DNA from: Methanothrix harundinacea
Lineage (GTDB): Archaea; Halobacteriota; Methanosarcinia; Methanotrichales; Methanotrichaceae
DNA: 18,668 nt
Direction: 5' to 3'
Assembly: GCA_002502785.1 (NCBI GenBank)
Contig: DAQG01000021.1
Span: 1-18,668, forward strand
A program made the translations under genes and the position numbers. The notes beneath the pieces were generated by a model. That model was not told where the DNA came from, searched no databases, and worked only from the letters and a program-made list of their open reading frames with translations. Numbering within the stretch: position 1 is the stretch's first letter; the number at the start of each line of letters is the position of its first letter. Positions 6,304 to 13,536 of this stretch are shown piece by piece.

Positions 6304-8517
6304 ATGGTCAGGACCACCGACGGCCACCTGATGAGGTGGAACAAGGAGGCCGTGATGAACCAGCTCACGAGGGAGACGAAGCTCTCTGAGCAGTTCTATA
6401 GGATCCCCGGCATCTCCGAGGAGGAGGCGAGAGAGATCGCCCGGGAGGTGGAGCGGAGGATCAGGTGGATGGACGTCAAGTTCCTCTCCGGCCCCCTGGT
6501 GAGGGAGATCGTGAACGTCATCCTCCTCGAAAGACACCACCTGGAGTGGAGGAACATCTGCACGAGAGCCGGAACCCCGGTCTACGACGCCCACCTCATC
6601 GACGTCGGATCGGGCTTCGAGGCCCACGAGAACGCGAACCTCCAGGAGAACGCCGAGACGAGCCACAAGAAGAAGGCCGACAAGATCTCAAAAGAGCAGT
6701 ACCTCCTACTCATCCCGCCATACCTCTCTGACCACCACCTGGCCGGCGACCTCCACATCCACGACCTGGAGTACTTCGGCACTCGCCCGTTCTGCCAGGA
6801 CTGGGACCTACGCTACTTCTTCTACTACGGCCTCATGCCCGATGGCACAGGGACCAAGGCTAGCGTTGCAGGCCCCGCAAAAAAGCCGGAGGTAGCGATG
6901 CTCCATGCCGTAAAGGCCCTCGCCTCGGCCCAGACCAACTTCGCCGGAGGCCAGGGGTTCTACAACTTCCTCACCTTCTTATCCCCATACCTGGAGGGGC
7001 TCGATTACGATGGAATCTGCCAGCTGATGCAGATGTTCGTCTACGAGATGACCCAGATGATGGTGGCGCGAGGCGGCCAGGTCGTCTTCTCATCAGTCCA
7101 GCTCAGCCCCGGAGTCCCGAAGCTCTGGCGGGACAAGCCCGTCGTCTACAAGGGCAAGGTCTGGGACGGCGTCGGAGCCCCCCTCAAGACCTACGGCGAG
7201 TTCGAGAAGGAGGTCAGGCTCGGCTTCAAGGCGCTGATGGAGGTGATGCTGGAGGGCGACTACTGGGGCAAGCCCTTCAACTTCCCAAAGCCCGAGATCT
7301 CCATCGAGCCAGACTTCATGGCCGAGGACGATGGATTCAACGCCGCCAATCCCGACCTTCCGACCTACAGGGATCTCTACCTTCTCACCTTCAAGCTCGC
7401 CTCCAAGTTCGGCACTCCCTACTACGATAACCAGCTCCCGGCCTACCGGGGCGCCGGAAAGGGGATAAGCTGCTATCAATGCTGCGCGTACCAGTTCGCT
7501 GCAACCTTCGAGAGCGACGCGGACTTCGACGACAAGCTCTACTTCAAAGACGGGATGCACTTCTCCATGGGCTCTTGGCAGGTAGTCTCCCTCAACTGCC
7601 CAAGGGCCGCTTACCTGGCCCGCGGCGACGACGAACTGCTTTTCGAGTACCTCAGAGGGCTGATGGACACCGCCGTCGACATATTCAAGGTCAAGCGCGA
7701 ATGGATGAACCAGGTGGTCAAAAACCGCAGAATGCCCTTCGCAACCCAGAGGCCGAAAGATCCCCAGACCGGCGAGAGGGGCACTGTGGCCGTCGACCTG
7801 GAAGGGCTCGTCTACACCATCGGCGTCGTCGGCGTCAACGAGATGGTCCAGTTCCACACCGGATCTCAGATGCACGAGTCGAAGGAAGCCTGGAAGCTGG
7901 CGGTGAGGGCGATGACCGAGATGGAGATCTACGCGAAAGAGCTCAGCCAGCGCCACGGCATGACCATAGCTCTCGCCAGAACCCCGGCAGAGACGGTGGT
8001 CCAGAGGTTCGCAGTCTCAGACCTCCTCCACGAGGAGTTCAGAGACTGCGCCATGAAGGTGGTCAAGGGGGATCTAGAGACCGCCATGACCAGGATCCAC
8101 CAGACCCGGGACCTTCCCGTCTATTATACCAACGGGACCCACGTGCCGCCCTCCCTGGACGTCTCGATCTTCGAGAGGGCGAAATTGGAGCACATCTTCT
8201 TCCCCATCGTTGACGGCGGGAACATATTCCACATCTTCCTGGGGGAGTCAGCCCCCGATCCCGAGGGGCTGATGGACTTCGCCATGAACCTCGCGAGAAG
8301 CACCCAGATAGGCTACTTCGCCTTCACGAGGGACATGACCGTCTGCCTGAGCTGTTTCCACGTTGCTCCCGGCCTGAAGGAGGAGTGCCCGCGTTGCGAG
8401 TCTGATCATCTGGAGCACCTCTCCAGGGTGACCGGCTACCTTCAGTCGGTGAGCGGATGGAACGAGGCCAAAAAGCAGGAGTTGAAGGATAGGAACAGGT
8501 ACTCGGACCTGAGCTGA
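6304..8517 (+). CDS. nrdD: Anaerobic (class III) ribonucleoside-triphosphate reductase
   Basis: This glycyl-radical enzyme reduces ribonucleoside triphosphates to deoxyribonucleotides anaerobically. From this start it has 737 residues. An ATP-cone-like N-terminus (VRTTDGHLMRWNKEAV) precedes the ten-stranded barrel. Candidate active-site cysteines are about 164 (RPFCQDWDLR) and about 432 (SLNCPRAAYLA). A C-terminal zinc site CLSC...CPRC (681, 684, 695, 698) precedes the radical loop SRVTGYLQS with Gly711. The frame is open back to an ATG at 6202. I prefer the ATG at 6304, because GGAG (6294-6297) sits six bases before it and conserved sequence begins there. The activase gene nrdG, often adjacent in bacteria, is not in this window. 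A ferredoxin gene follows 148 bases later; in Methanosarcina barkeri the class III enzyme is reduced through ferredoxin and a ferredoxin:disulfide reductase, so the neighbourhood may be functional. Confidence 0.93.
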   Translation: MVRTTDGHLMRWNKEAVMNQLTRETKLSEQFYRIPGISEEEAREIAREVERRIRWMDVKFLSGPLVREIVNVILLERHHLEWRNICTRAGTPVYDAHLIDVGSGFEAHENANLQENAETSHKKKADKISKEQYLLLIPPYLSDHHLAGDLHIHDLEYFGTRPFCQDWDLRYFFYYGLMPDGTGTKASVAGPAKKPEVAMLHAVKALASAQTNFAGGQGFYNFLTFLSPYLEGLDYDGICQLMQMFVYEMTQMMVARGGQVVFSSVQLSPGVPKLWRDKPVVYKGKVWDGVGAPLKTYGEFEKEVRLGFKALMEVMLEGDYWGKPFNFPKPEISIEPDFMAEDDGFNAANPDLPTYRDLYLLTFKLASKFGTPYYDNQLPAYRGAGKGISCYQCCAYQFAATFESDADFDDKLYFKDGMHFSMGSWQVVSLNCPRAAYLARGDDELLFEYLRGLMDTAVDIFKVKREWMNQVVKNRRMPFATQRPKDPQTGERGTVAVDLEGLVYTIGVVGVNEMVQFHTGSQMHESKEAWKLAVRAMTEMEIYAKELSQRHGMTIALARTPAETVVQRFAVSDLLHEEFRDCAMKVVKGDLETAMTRIHQTRDLPVYYTNGTHVPPSLDVSIFERAKLEHIFFPIVDGGNIFHIFLGESAPDPEGLMDFAMNLARSTQIGYFAFTRDMTVCLSCFHVAPGLKEECPRCESDHLEHLSRVTGYLQSVSGWNEAKKQELKDRNRYSDLS

Positions 8518-8595
8518 TCCAACGCAACCGGCCGGGATAGTGCTCCGTTCATCCGGTGAGAACATCTCCAATTCTTTCCGATCTATGAGCCCCCT

Positions 8596-8648
8596 AACGA
8601 AAGTTATATATCGTATATCCCGGACTGTAAATTTGCCAACTTTGGCAA
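8596..8648 (+). promoter_or_regulatory. Promoter and dyad of the ferredoxin gene
   Basis: AACGAAAGTTATATATC (8596-8612) contains a strong TATA box, placing the transcript start near 8632. A perfect dyad TTGCCAA-CT-TTGGCAA (8633-8648) lies exactly there, where a bound regulator or an RNA hairpin could act. The TATA block recurs at 9008-9024 before the second ferredoxin-like gene with 15 of 17 bases identical. Confidence 0.6.
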
Positions 8649-8665
8649 CTTTGGAGGAATTTGTA

Positions 8666-8842
8666 ATGCCGGCAGTAGTTAACAGAGACGAGTGTGTAAG
8701 TTGCGGAACCTGTGTCGAGGAGTGTCCGGAAGAGGCGATCGCCCTGGACGACGAAGAAATAGCAGTGGTGAACGCCGACAAGTGCACTGAGTGCGGCACT
8801 TGCGTCGAGGCCTGCCCCTCTGAGGCGATCACCCTCGAGTGA
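8666..8842 (+). CDS. 2[4Fe-4S] ferredoxin
   Basis: A 58-residue clostridial-type electron carrier, acidic, with two CxxCxxCxxxCP motifs: Cys 10, 13, 16, 20 and Cys 40, 43, 46, 50. In this family cluster I is held by the first three cysteines plus the last, and cluster II by 40, 43, 46 plus 20. The length is normal for the family. The ATG at 8666 is chosen because GGAGG (8653-8657) lies eight bases before it and the protein then begins at the conserved PAVVNRDEC. It has its own strong TATA box and dyad, so it is probably highly expressed independently of nrdD. It can serve the ferredoxin-linked reactions of methanogen metabolism and perhaps NrdD reduction. The specific partner is not shown by the sequence. 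Confidence 0.95.
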   Translation: MPAVVNRDECVSCGTCVEECPEEAIALDDEEIAVVNADKCTECGTCVEACPSEAITLE

Positions 8843-8847
8843 ACACA

Positions 8848-8864
8848 TTTCTTTTAATATTTTT
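8848..8864 (+). terminator. T-rich terminator after the ferredoxin gene
   Basis: A TTTCTTTTAATATTTTT stretch begins five bases after the ferredoxin stop codon. T-rich tracts of this kind are typical archaeal terminators, and it fits a monocistronic message. Confidence 0.55.
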
Positions 8865-9007
8865 CGCAAGTGGTCGCGGAGCACTCTTTTCGTCTCCAGC
8901 GATAACCTGTGTCGCCTATTTGTTTCTGTCTCGTCGAACGAGCCGATTGCTCCGAGCCGATCGTTCTTTTATCGATCGACGTTGGCCCATTACACGAGGC
9001 TCCGATT

Positions 9008-9070
9008 GACGAAAGCTATATATCAGGACCCGCCGGTTTGTAACTCTGCTGGTTCTGGCAGTTTTGGAGG
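9008..9070 (+). promoter_or_regulatory. Duplicated ferredoxin-type promoter and ribosome binding site
   Basis: GACGAAAGCTATATATC (9008-9024) copies the TATA block of the intact ferredoxin gene. TTTTGGAGGA with GGAGG at 9066-9070 copies its ribosome binding site, and the distance to the start codon is again eight bases. The dyad is worn to CTGC...GCAG. The duplication evidently included the control region. Confidence 0.55.
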
Positions 9071-9078
9071 ATTTCGCG

Positions 9079-9258
9079 GTGGCGGCGGTGGTAGACAAAG
9101 GGGATTGCATAAGCTTTGAAACCTGCGTCGACGAGTGCTCTCAGAAGGCTATCACCATGGGTGACGACGAAATCGCCGTCATAGATACCGACAAGGGTAT
9201 CGTGGGCGGCAGATGCATCGAGGTCAGTCCCTCCGAGGCGACGAGCCCAGAGGGCTGA
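9079..9258 (+). CDS. Degenerate ferredoxin paralogue lacking half of its cluster ligands
   Basis: A 59-residue product from a GTG start, aligning without gaps to the ferredoxin at 8666 with about 27 of 58 residues identical. Cys 10, 16, 20 and 46 remain. Cys 13 is Phe, 40 is Gly, 43 is Gly and 50 is Ser. Given the family's crossed ligation pattern, each cluster site keeps exactly two of its four ligands, so neither normal [4Fe-4S] cluster should form. The reading frame is nevertheless intact, and the central EIAV..DK segment differs from the parent partly by synonymous changes. Promoter and ribosome binding site are also kept. It is either an early-stage pseudogene without frameshifts or a protein recruited to another role. 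A longer start (TTG 9064) is possible but would bypass the conserved ribosome binding site. Confidence 0.7.
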   Translation: MAAVVDKGDCISFETCVDECSQKAITMGDDEIAVIDTDKGIVGGRCIEVSPSEATSPEG

Positions 9259-9262
9259 AATG

Positions 9263-9270
9263 CTTTATTA
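9263..9270 (+). promoter_or_regulatory. TATA box for a leaderless UPF0182 message
   Basis: CTTTATTA in the 34-base gap after the ferredoxin-like gene is centred about 26 bases before the ATG at 9293. Transcription should therefore begin at or next to the start codon. No ribosome binding site precedes the ATG. Confidence 0.5.
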
Positions 9271-9292
9271 TTCGTAATTTTCGGGGAATTTT

Positions 9293-11929
9293 ATGAGATT
9301 TGAAAGGGGGCTTGTGGCAGCCCTGGTACTTCTTCTGATATTTTCAGGTCAGATTGCGTATATGCTGACGGAATGGCGCTGGTTCCAGTCTCTTGGTTAC
9401 TCCAGCGTATACGGGACGATAATCGCAGTGAGGATCGTCCTCTTCTTGGGGTCGGCTCTAGCGTTCGGGGCGGTTAGCTTCGCCAACCTGAGGTTGATCG
9501 GCGAGAGGCCCAGATATCTATCCTGGATCGTGGTTTCGGTATCGATATTCTTCGGCCTTGTGGCGCAGTTTGGCTGGGAGAGGGTCTTACTGGCCCTCAA
9601 TGCCCAGACCTTCGCGGTGAACGACCCCCTCTTCGGGATGGACCTCGGGTTCTACGTCTTCACCCTGCCGCTGATCTGGGCTCTATGGTACGCGATCGTT
9701 TTCGCGATCCTGGTCAATCTGGCCATCACCGCCGGAGCATACCTATTCCTCCAGGCCGACCGGCTCATCTTCGGCCCGGAGGAGAGAGATTACGCCGAGA
9801 TCGCGAAGTCGATCCCCAAAAGAGCTCTGGCCCACATGAGCGCTCTCTTGGGAATCCTCGCCATCCTCTTCTCATTTCGATACCTGCTGGATCGGTATGA
9901 GCTCCTCTACTCGGCGACGGGGGTCGTCTACGGCGCGGGTTACGCCGACGTATACGCCCGCCTCCCCTTCCTATATGTCCACGCAGGCGCCGCGCTTCTT
10001 GTAGCCCTCCTCCTCTTCGCCTTCGCGGCCGGAAGGAGGTCGGCCCGGGTTCCCCTCATCATTGGCGTCATCGTCGTCGCGACGGCGGGGCTCGGGGTGA
10101 TATACCCGACGGTGGTCCAGCAGTACAGCGTTGCCCCTAACGAGATCGTGATGGAATCGCCCTTTATCGCCCACAACATCAACTACACCCTCCTCGCCTA
10201 CGGCCTGGACCGGGTGGACGAACGTCCCTTCTCGGTGGACTACAACCTGACCGGCGAGGATTTGAGGTCCAACAGCGGGACCGTGGAGAACATCCGGCTC
10301 TGGGACTGGCGTCCTCTTCTCAGCACCTACAAGCAGCTTCAGGAGATCAGGCTCTACTACGAGTTCTTCGACGTCGACGTGGACAGATACATGATCGACG
10401 GCGAGAAGAGGCAAGTTATGCTCTCGGCAAGAGAGCTATCCCAGGAGGAGCTTCCTGAGCAGGCCAAGACCTGGCAGAACATCCATCTCTTCTACACCCA
10501 CGGTTACGGGATCTGCATGAGCCCTGCCAACGTCGTGACTCCAGAGGGTCTTCCTGAGTTCTACGTCAAAAATCTCCCACCGGACTCGGCCCTGGGGGAG
10601 ATGGTCCGGCCCGAGATCTACTACGGAGAGGGCCAGAAAGAATACGTCGTGGTGAACACGGGCCTTGAGGAGTTCGACTACCCCCTGGGAGACGAGAACG
10701 TCTACGCCACCTACAACGGCACGGGGGGTATCGAGCTAGATCCCCTGATGAGGCTTCTTATGACGTACAGGCTCGCAAGCCTCAAGATCCTCCTCAGCGA
10801 CGACGTGACCACCGAGAGCAGGGTGATGATTTACAGAAACGTCATCGATCGGGCCGACACCCTCGCTCCCTTCCTCGCCTACGACCAGGACCCCTACATC
10901 GTCTTTGCAGATGGAAGGCTCTACTGGATCGTGGACGCCTACACCCTCACCGACCGCTACCCATACTCCGAGCCCTCGGGTGGGTTCAACTACATCAGAA
11001 ACTCGGTAAAGGTCGTCATCGACGCCTACAACGGGACCGTTCGGTACTATGTCGTCGAGGATGAGCCGATCGTCAGGGCCTACGAGGCGATATTCCCGGA
11101 CCTCTTCTTGCCCCTCGACTCGATGCCCGAAGAGCTCCAGGCCCACCTCAGGTACCCCGTCGACCTCTTCAAGGTCCAGGCCGGGATCTACAGAAACTAC
11201 CACATGAATGACCCCCAGGTATTCTACAACCGGGAAGACGCCTGGGACATCCCGACGGAGGTCTACCAGGGAAGCCGGCAGACCGTCGAGCCCTACTACG
11301 TCATCATGAAGACCCCCGGAACCGAGGGGGGCGAGGAGTTCATGCTGATCCAGCCCTTCACGCCGCGGTCTAAGAACAACATGATCGCCTGGATGTGTGC
11401 CAAGTCCGATCAGCCCGACTACGGTGACCTCGTCGTATTCAAGTTCCCCAAAGACCAATTGATTTTCGGTCCGATGCAGATCGAGGCGAGGATCGACCAG
11501 GACACCGACATCTCCGAGCAGCTTACCCTCTGGAGCCAGAAGGGGAGCAGCGTAATCAGGGGCAACCTCCTCGTAATACCCATAGATAAGAGCCTCCTAT
11601 ACGTTGAGCCCCTCTACCTCAGGGCCGAGAACAGCGAGCTTCCCGAGCTGAAACGGGTGATCGTCGCCTACAACGGCAAGGTGGCGATGGAGGAGACTCT
11701 CGAGGAGGCCCTGGCGATGATATTCGAGTTTGCGCCAGAAGCTGCCCCAGCTGGGACAGCTGCCGGGAAGAGGGAGGACCAGAGCACGGCAGAGCTGATC
11801 GGCGAGGCCGGGACTTTGTACAGGTCCGCCCAAGAGCAGCTCCGGGCCGGGAACTGGTCTGGCTACGGCGAGGAGATCGACCGGCTCGGTGACGTGATAA
11901 GGGCTCTGGAGGAGAGGACTGTGGCCTAG
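9293..11929 (+). CDS. UPF0182 (COG1615) family large membrane protein
   Basis: An 878-residue protein of the UPF0182 family, close to the family's usual length of about 900. The N-terminal 270 residues contain about seven transmembrane helices: the first from residue 7, then helices within 45-70, 78-98, 112-140, 175-200, 220-245 and 253-275. The FAVNDPLFGMDLGFYVFTLP stretch is characteristic. A large domain outside the membrane follows, with family-like segments such as EIVMESPFIAHNI, TYNGTGGIELDPLMRLL and MIAWMCAKSDQPDYGDL. The C-terminal ELIGEAGTLYRSAQEQLRAGN helix is also usual. Molecular function is unestablished in any organism to my knowledge. The gene seems monocistronic and leaderless, with its TATA box just after the ferredoxin-like gene. 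Its 3' end converges on the DUF116 gene. Confidence 0.92.
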   Translation: MRFERGLVAALVLLLIFSGQIAYMLTEWRWFQSLGYSSVYGTIIAVRIVLFLGSALAFGAVSFANLRLIGERPRYLSWIVVSVSIFFGLVAQFGWERVLLALNAQTFAVNDPLFGMDLGFYVFTLPLIWALWYAIVFAILVNLAITAGAYLFLQADRLIFGPEERDYAEIAKSIPKRALAHMSALLGILAILFSFRYLLDRYELLYSATGVVYGAGYADVYARLPFLYVHAGAALLVALLLFAFAAGRRSARVPLIIGVIVVATAGLGVIYPTVVQQYSVAPNEIVMESPFIAHNINYTLLAYGLDRVDERPFSVDYNLTGEDLRSNSGTVENIRLWDWRPLLSTYKQLQEIRLYYEFFDVDVDRYMIDGEKRQVMLSARELSQEELPEQAKTWQNIHLFYTHGYGICMSPANVVTPEGLPEFYVKNLPPDSALGEMVRPEIYYGEGQKEYVVVNTGLEEFDYPLGDENVYATYNGTGGIELDPLMRLLMTYRLASLKILLSDDVTTESRVMIYRNVIDRADTLAPFLAYDQDPYIVFADGRLYWIVDAYTLTDRYPYSEPSGGFNYIRNSVKVVIDAYNGTVRYYVVEDEPIVRAYEAIFPDLFLPLDSMPEELQAHLRYPVDLFKVQAGIYRNYHMNDPQVFYNREDAWDIPTEVYQGSRQTVEPYYVIMKTPGTEGGEEFMLIQPFTPRSKNNMIAWMCAKSDQPDYGDLVVFKFPKDQLIFGPMQIEARIDQDTDISEQLTLWSQKGSSVIRGNLLVIPIDKSLLYVEPLYLRAENSELPELKRVIVAYNGKVAMEETLEEALAMIFEFAPEAAPAGTAAGKREDQSTAELIGEAGTLYRSAQEQLRAGNWSGYGEEIDRLGDVIRALEERTVA

Positions 11930-12080
11930 AGCTAGTCTTGCGGAATGGAATATCTTAATTCCGAAAAATCGGGCGGCTTCCGGGTCCGAGCCGCTCGGAA
12001 CCATGTGCTTTGGACTATCGCCGATCCTGCGTCGTCGATTCGGGACGCTTTTCGCGTCTCGGATCGAAAATCCCCTCACT
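11930..12080. terminator. Convergent intergenic region with hairpins
   Basis: This stretch lies between the ends of the UPF0182 and DUF116 genes. CGGAAT (11941-11946) pairs with ATTCCG (11958-11963), right after the plus-strand stop. GGTCCGAG (11983-11990) pairs with CTCGGAACC (11994-12002, one bulge) around CCG. On the minus strand this second hairpin is followed by a T5 run (11968-11964), so the pair may act as a two-sided terminator. Confidence 0.4.
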
Positions 12081-12803
12081 TCAGGTTCTGGCGGGCCCGT
12101 CCTCGTACATCCTGATCGTCAGCTCTTCTTTATCGTCTGCAGGGGCGGAGGCCTGGTGGTCGGAGATCACATCGTAGAAATGGTCCCAGTCGAGGGTCGT
12201 GGAGACGCAGCCATTGGTCAGAAGGGGGACGCCCATCGCCGGGATGTCGTAGCCGTGGCAAAGGTCGACGCCCTCCTTGATCTCCATGCTGCAGCCGACG
12301 CCAATGATCGCCCGAGGCCGATACTTCTTGATCATCCTCTTTATGACGCTGGACCCCGGAGCCACAAAGAACCTGTACCCCAACCCCTCGGCGAAGACCT
12401 TGGCTGGCCCCACCTCGCACCTGCCGCAGTTGACGCACCGGAGCCCCTCCGGGGTGAGCTTTGCGGGACAGTCGACGCTTCGGAGGCACTGGGGCAGGAA
12501 GATCGACCGCTCATCCATCGGAACCGCTTCGAACTTCTCGGCGTTGATGTAGTTACGAAGCCTTATCCCCACATCGTCGACGATGGCGTCGTCGGCCCTG
12601 AAAGTTCTGAAGATGCTCTTAATAAGGCTCTCAAGAAAACAGACGGAGATCAGCATGATCCTGGCCATGAAGAAGTGGCCGGTCTTGAAGGAGTAGGCTA
12701 TGAGGGCCGCGCCGAGGACCGCGGATACGAGAACGGCCGCGGCCAGGACGAAGACCGCCTTTCCCAGCAGGTAGAAGACGGGGTCCATGAAAGGGGGGAG
12801 CAT
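12081..12803 (-). CDS. DUF116 family membrane-anchored cysteine-rich protein
   Basis: A 240-residue protein with an N-terminal membrane region (about residues 10-38, perhaps a second helix 43-60), then a soluble DUF116 domain. Characteristic features are LPQCLRSVDCPA (Cys106, Cys112), LRCVNCGRCEVG (Cys123, 126, 129), APGSSVIKRMIKK, AIIGVGCSMEI (Cys171) and GVPLLTNGCVSTT (Cys199). The cysteine spacing suggests a metal or iron-sulfur site, but the family's reaction is not known to me. A TATA box at 12832-12824 places transcription near 12800. The ATG at 12803 would then be at the very 5' end, or the ATG at 12788 (MDPVFYLL) would have a leader of about a dozen bases. It stands alone on this strand, so context does not define its role. 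Confidence 0.85.
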   Translation of the reverse strand: MLPPFMDPVFYLLGKAVFVLAAAVLVSAVLGAALIAYSFKTGHFFMARIMLISVCFLESLIKSIFRTFRADDAIVDDVGIRLRNYINAEKFEAVPMDERSIFLPQCLRSVDCPAKLTPEGLRCVNCGRCEVGPAKVFAEGLGYRFFVAPGSSVIKRMIKKYRPRAIIGVGCSMEIKEGVDLCHGYDIPAMGVPLLTNGCVSTTLDWDHFYDVISDHQASAPADDKEELTIRMYEDGPART

Positions 12804-13080
12804 GATCCAAGATGGAGACGAAGTATATATAAGGACAGGCCTATTGTTGTCACCCAGAATTTCCGCATCTGGATATCGAGAGGGGGCTCAAGGATTGTGA
12901 GTCTACCCAGATGCCGGAGAAGATATCAGCGTCCTGAACAGAGATGGAATCTGAAGGAAGGTTTTTGGAGATGGGGGCGAGAGGGAATTTATCCCGAAGG
13001 CCGCAAGCTTTTTATCGCATGGTACGCTGGGATGCTTACCTTCGCCTTTATCTAACTTAGGATTATAATGAGGATTTGAT
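12804..13080. other. Divergent promoter region of the DUF116 gene and the rps15 operon
   Basis: About 277 bases. The minus-strand TATATATA (12831-12824) serves the DUF116 gene. On the plus strand GCTTTTTATC (13007-13016) is the likely rps15 TATA element, giving a leader of roughly 40 bases that keeps the GAGG at 13070-13073. A second candidate is CCTTTATCTA at 13045-13054. No gene is supported here. Confidence 0.5.
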
Positions 13081-13536
13081 ATGGCCAGAATGCACACCAG
13101 AAGAAAGGGGTCCTCGAGATCAAGGCCGCCTTTCAGATCAACGCCACCCGAGTGGTGCGACATGAACAAAGAGGAGCTGGAAAAGCACGTTCTCAGGCTC
13201 TACGGAAATGGCGTCTCCCCCACCATGATAGGGCTCACCCTCAGAGACCAGTACGGGGTGCCCAGCGTCAAGCCGATCCTGGGAACCAAGCTCACCAGGT
13301 ATCTGAAGGAGAACGCCGAGGTGCCGGAGATCCCCGAGGATCTCACAAACCTTATGCGAAAGGCGATCGGCATGAGAAAGCACCTGGCGAGCAACAAGAA
13401 GGACCTTCACAACAGAAGGTGGCTCCAGCTAACCGAGAACAAGATCAGACGTCTTGCAAAGTACTATCGCGGTACTGGACGGCTGCCTCAGAACTGGCAG
13501 TACAAGCCAGAGACCGCTGAGATGCTCATTACATGA
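13081..13536 (+). CDS. rps15: 30S ribosomal protein S15 (uS15), archaeal type
   Basis: A 151-residue archaeal/eukaryotic-type uS15, which binds the central domain of 16S rRNA early in small-subunit assembly. It has the basic N-terminal extension (MARMHTRRKGSSRSRPP), a PPEWC segment, GVSPTMIGLTLRDQYGVP, the LTENKIRRLAKYYR helix that contacts rRNA, and the C-terminal GRLPQNWQY. GAGG at 13070-13073 lies seven bases before the ATG. Its last codons overlap the DHH gene start by four bases (ATGA, 13533-13536), making it the first gene of a four-gene translationally coupled operon. The S15 and RecJ-like pairing is common in euryarchaea. Confidence 0.96.
   Translation: MARMHTRRKGSSRSRPPFRSTPPEWCDMNKEELEKHVLRLYGNGVSPTMIGLTLRDQYGVPSVKPILGTKLTRYLKENAEVPEIPEDLTNLMRKAIGMRKHLASNKKDLHNRRWLQLTENKIRRLAKYYRGTGRLPQNWQYKPETAEMLIT

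Noticed and set aside
7093..7956. Minus-strand frame of 287 codons inside nrdD
   Set aside because: Lies fully within a well-supported enzyme gene. The Val/Leu/Glu-rich composition follows from the complementary codon bias.
8940..8972. Short direct repeat GAGCCGAT (8940-8947, 8954-8961) and CGATCG dyad between the ferredoxin genes
   Set aside because: Eight-base repeats and self-palindromic six-mers are expected by chance here; no longer repeat or array structure is present.
9064..9258. Second functional 2[4Fe-4S] ferredoxin
   Set aside because: Four of the eight ligand cysteines are replaced, two from each cluster site.
12003..13055. Long open frame on the plus strand opposite the DUF116 gene
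   Set aside because: It is the complement of a clearly recognised DUF116 gene in GC-rich DNA. Its translation is low-complexity Arg/Asp/Gly-rich with no family resemblance.
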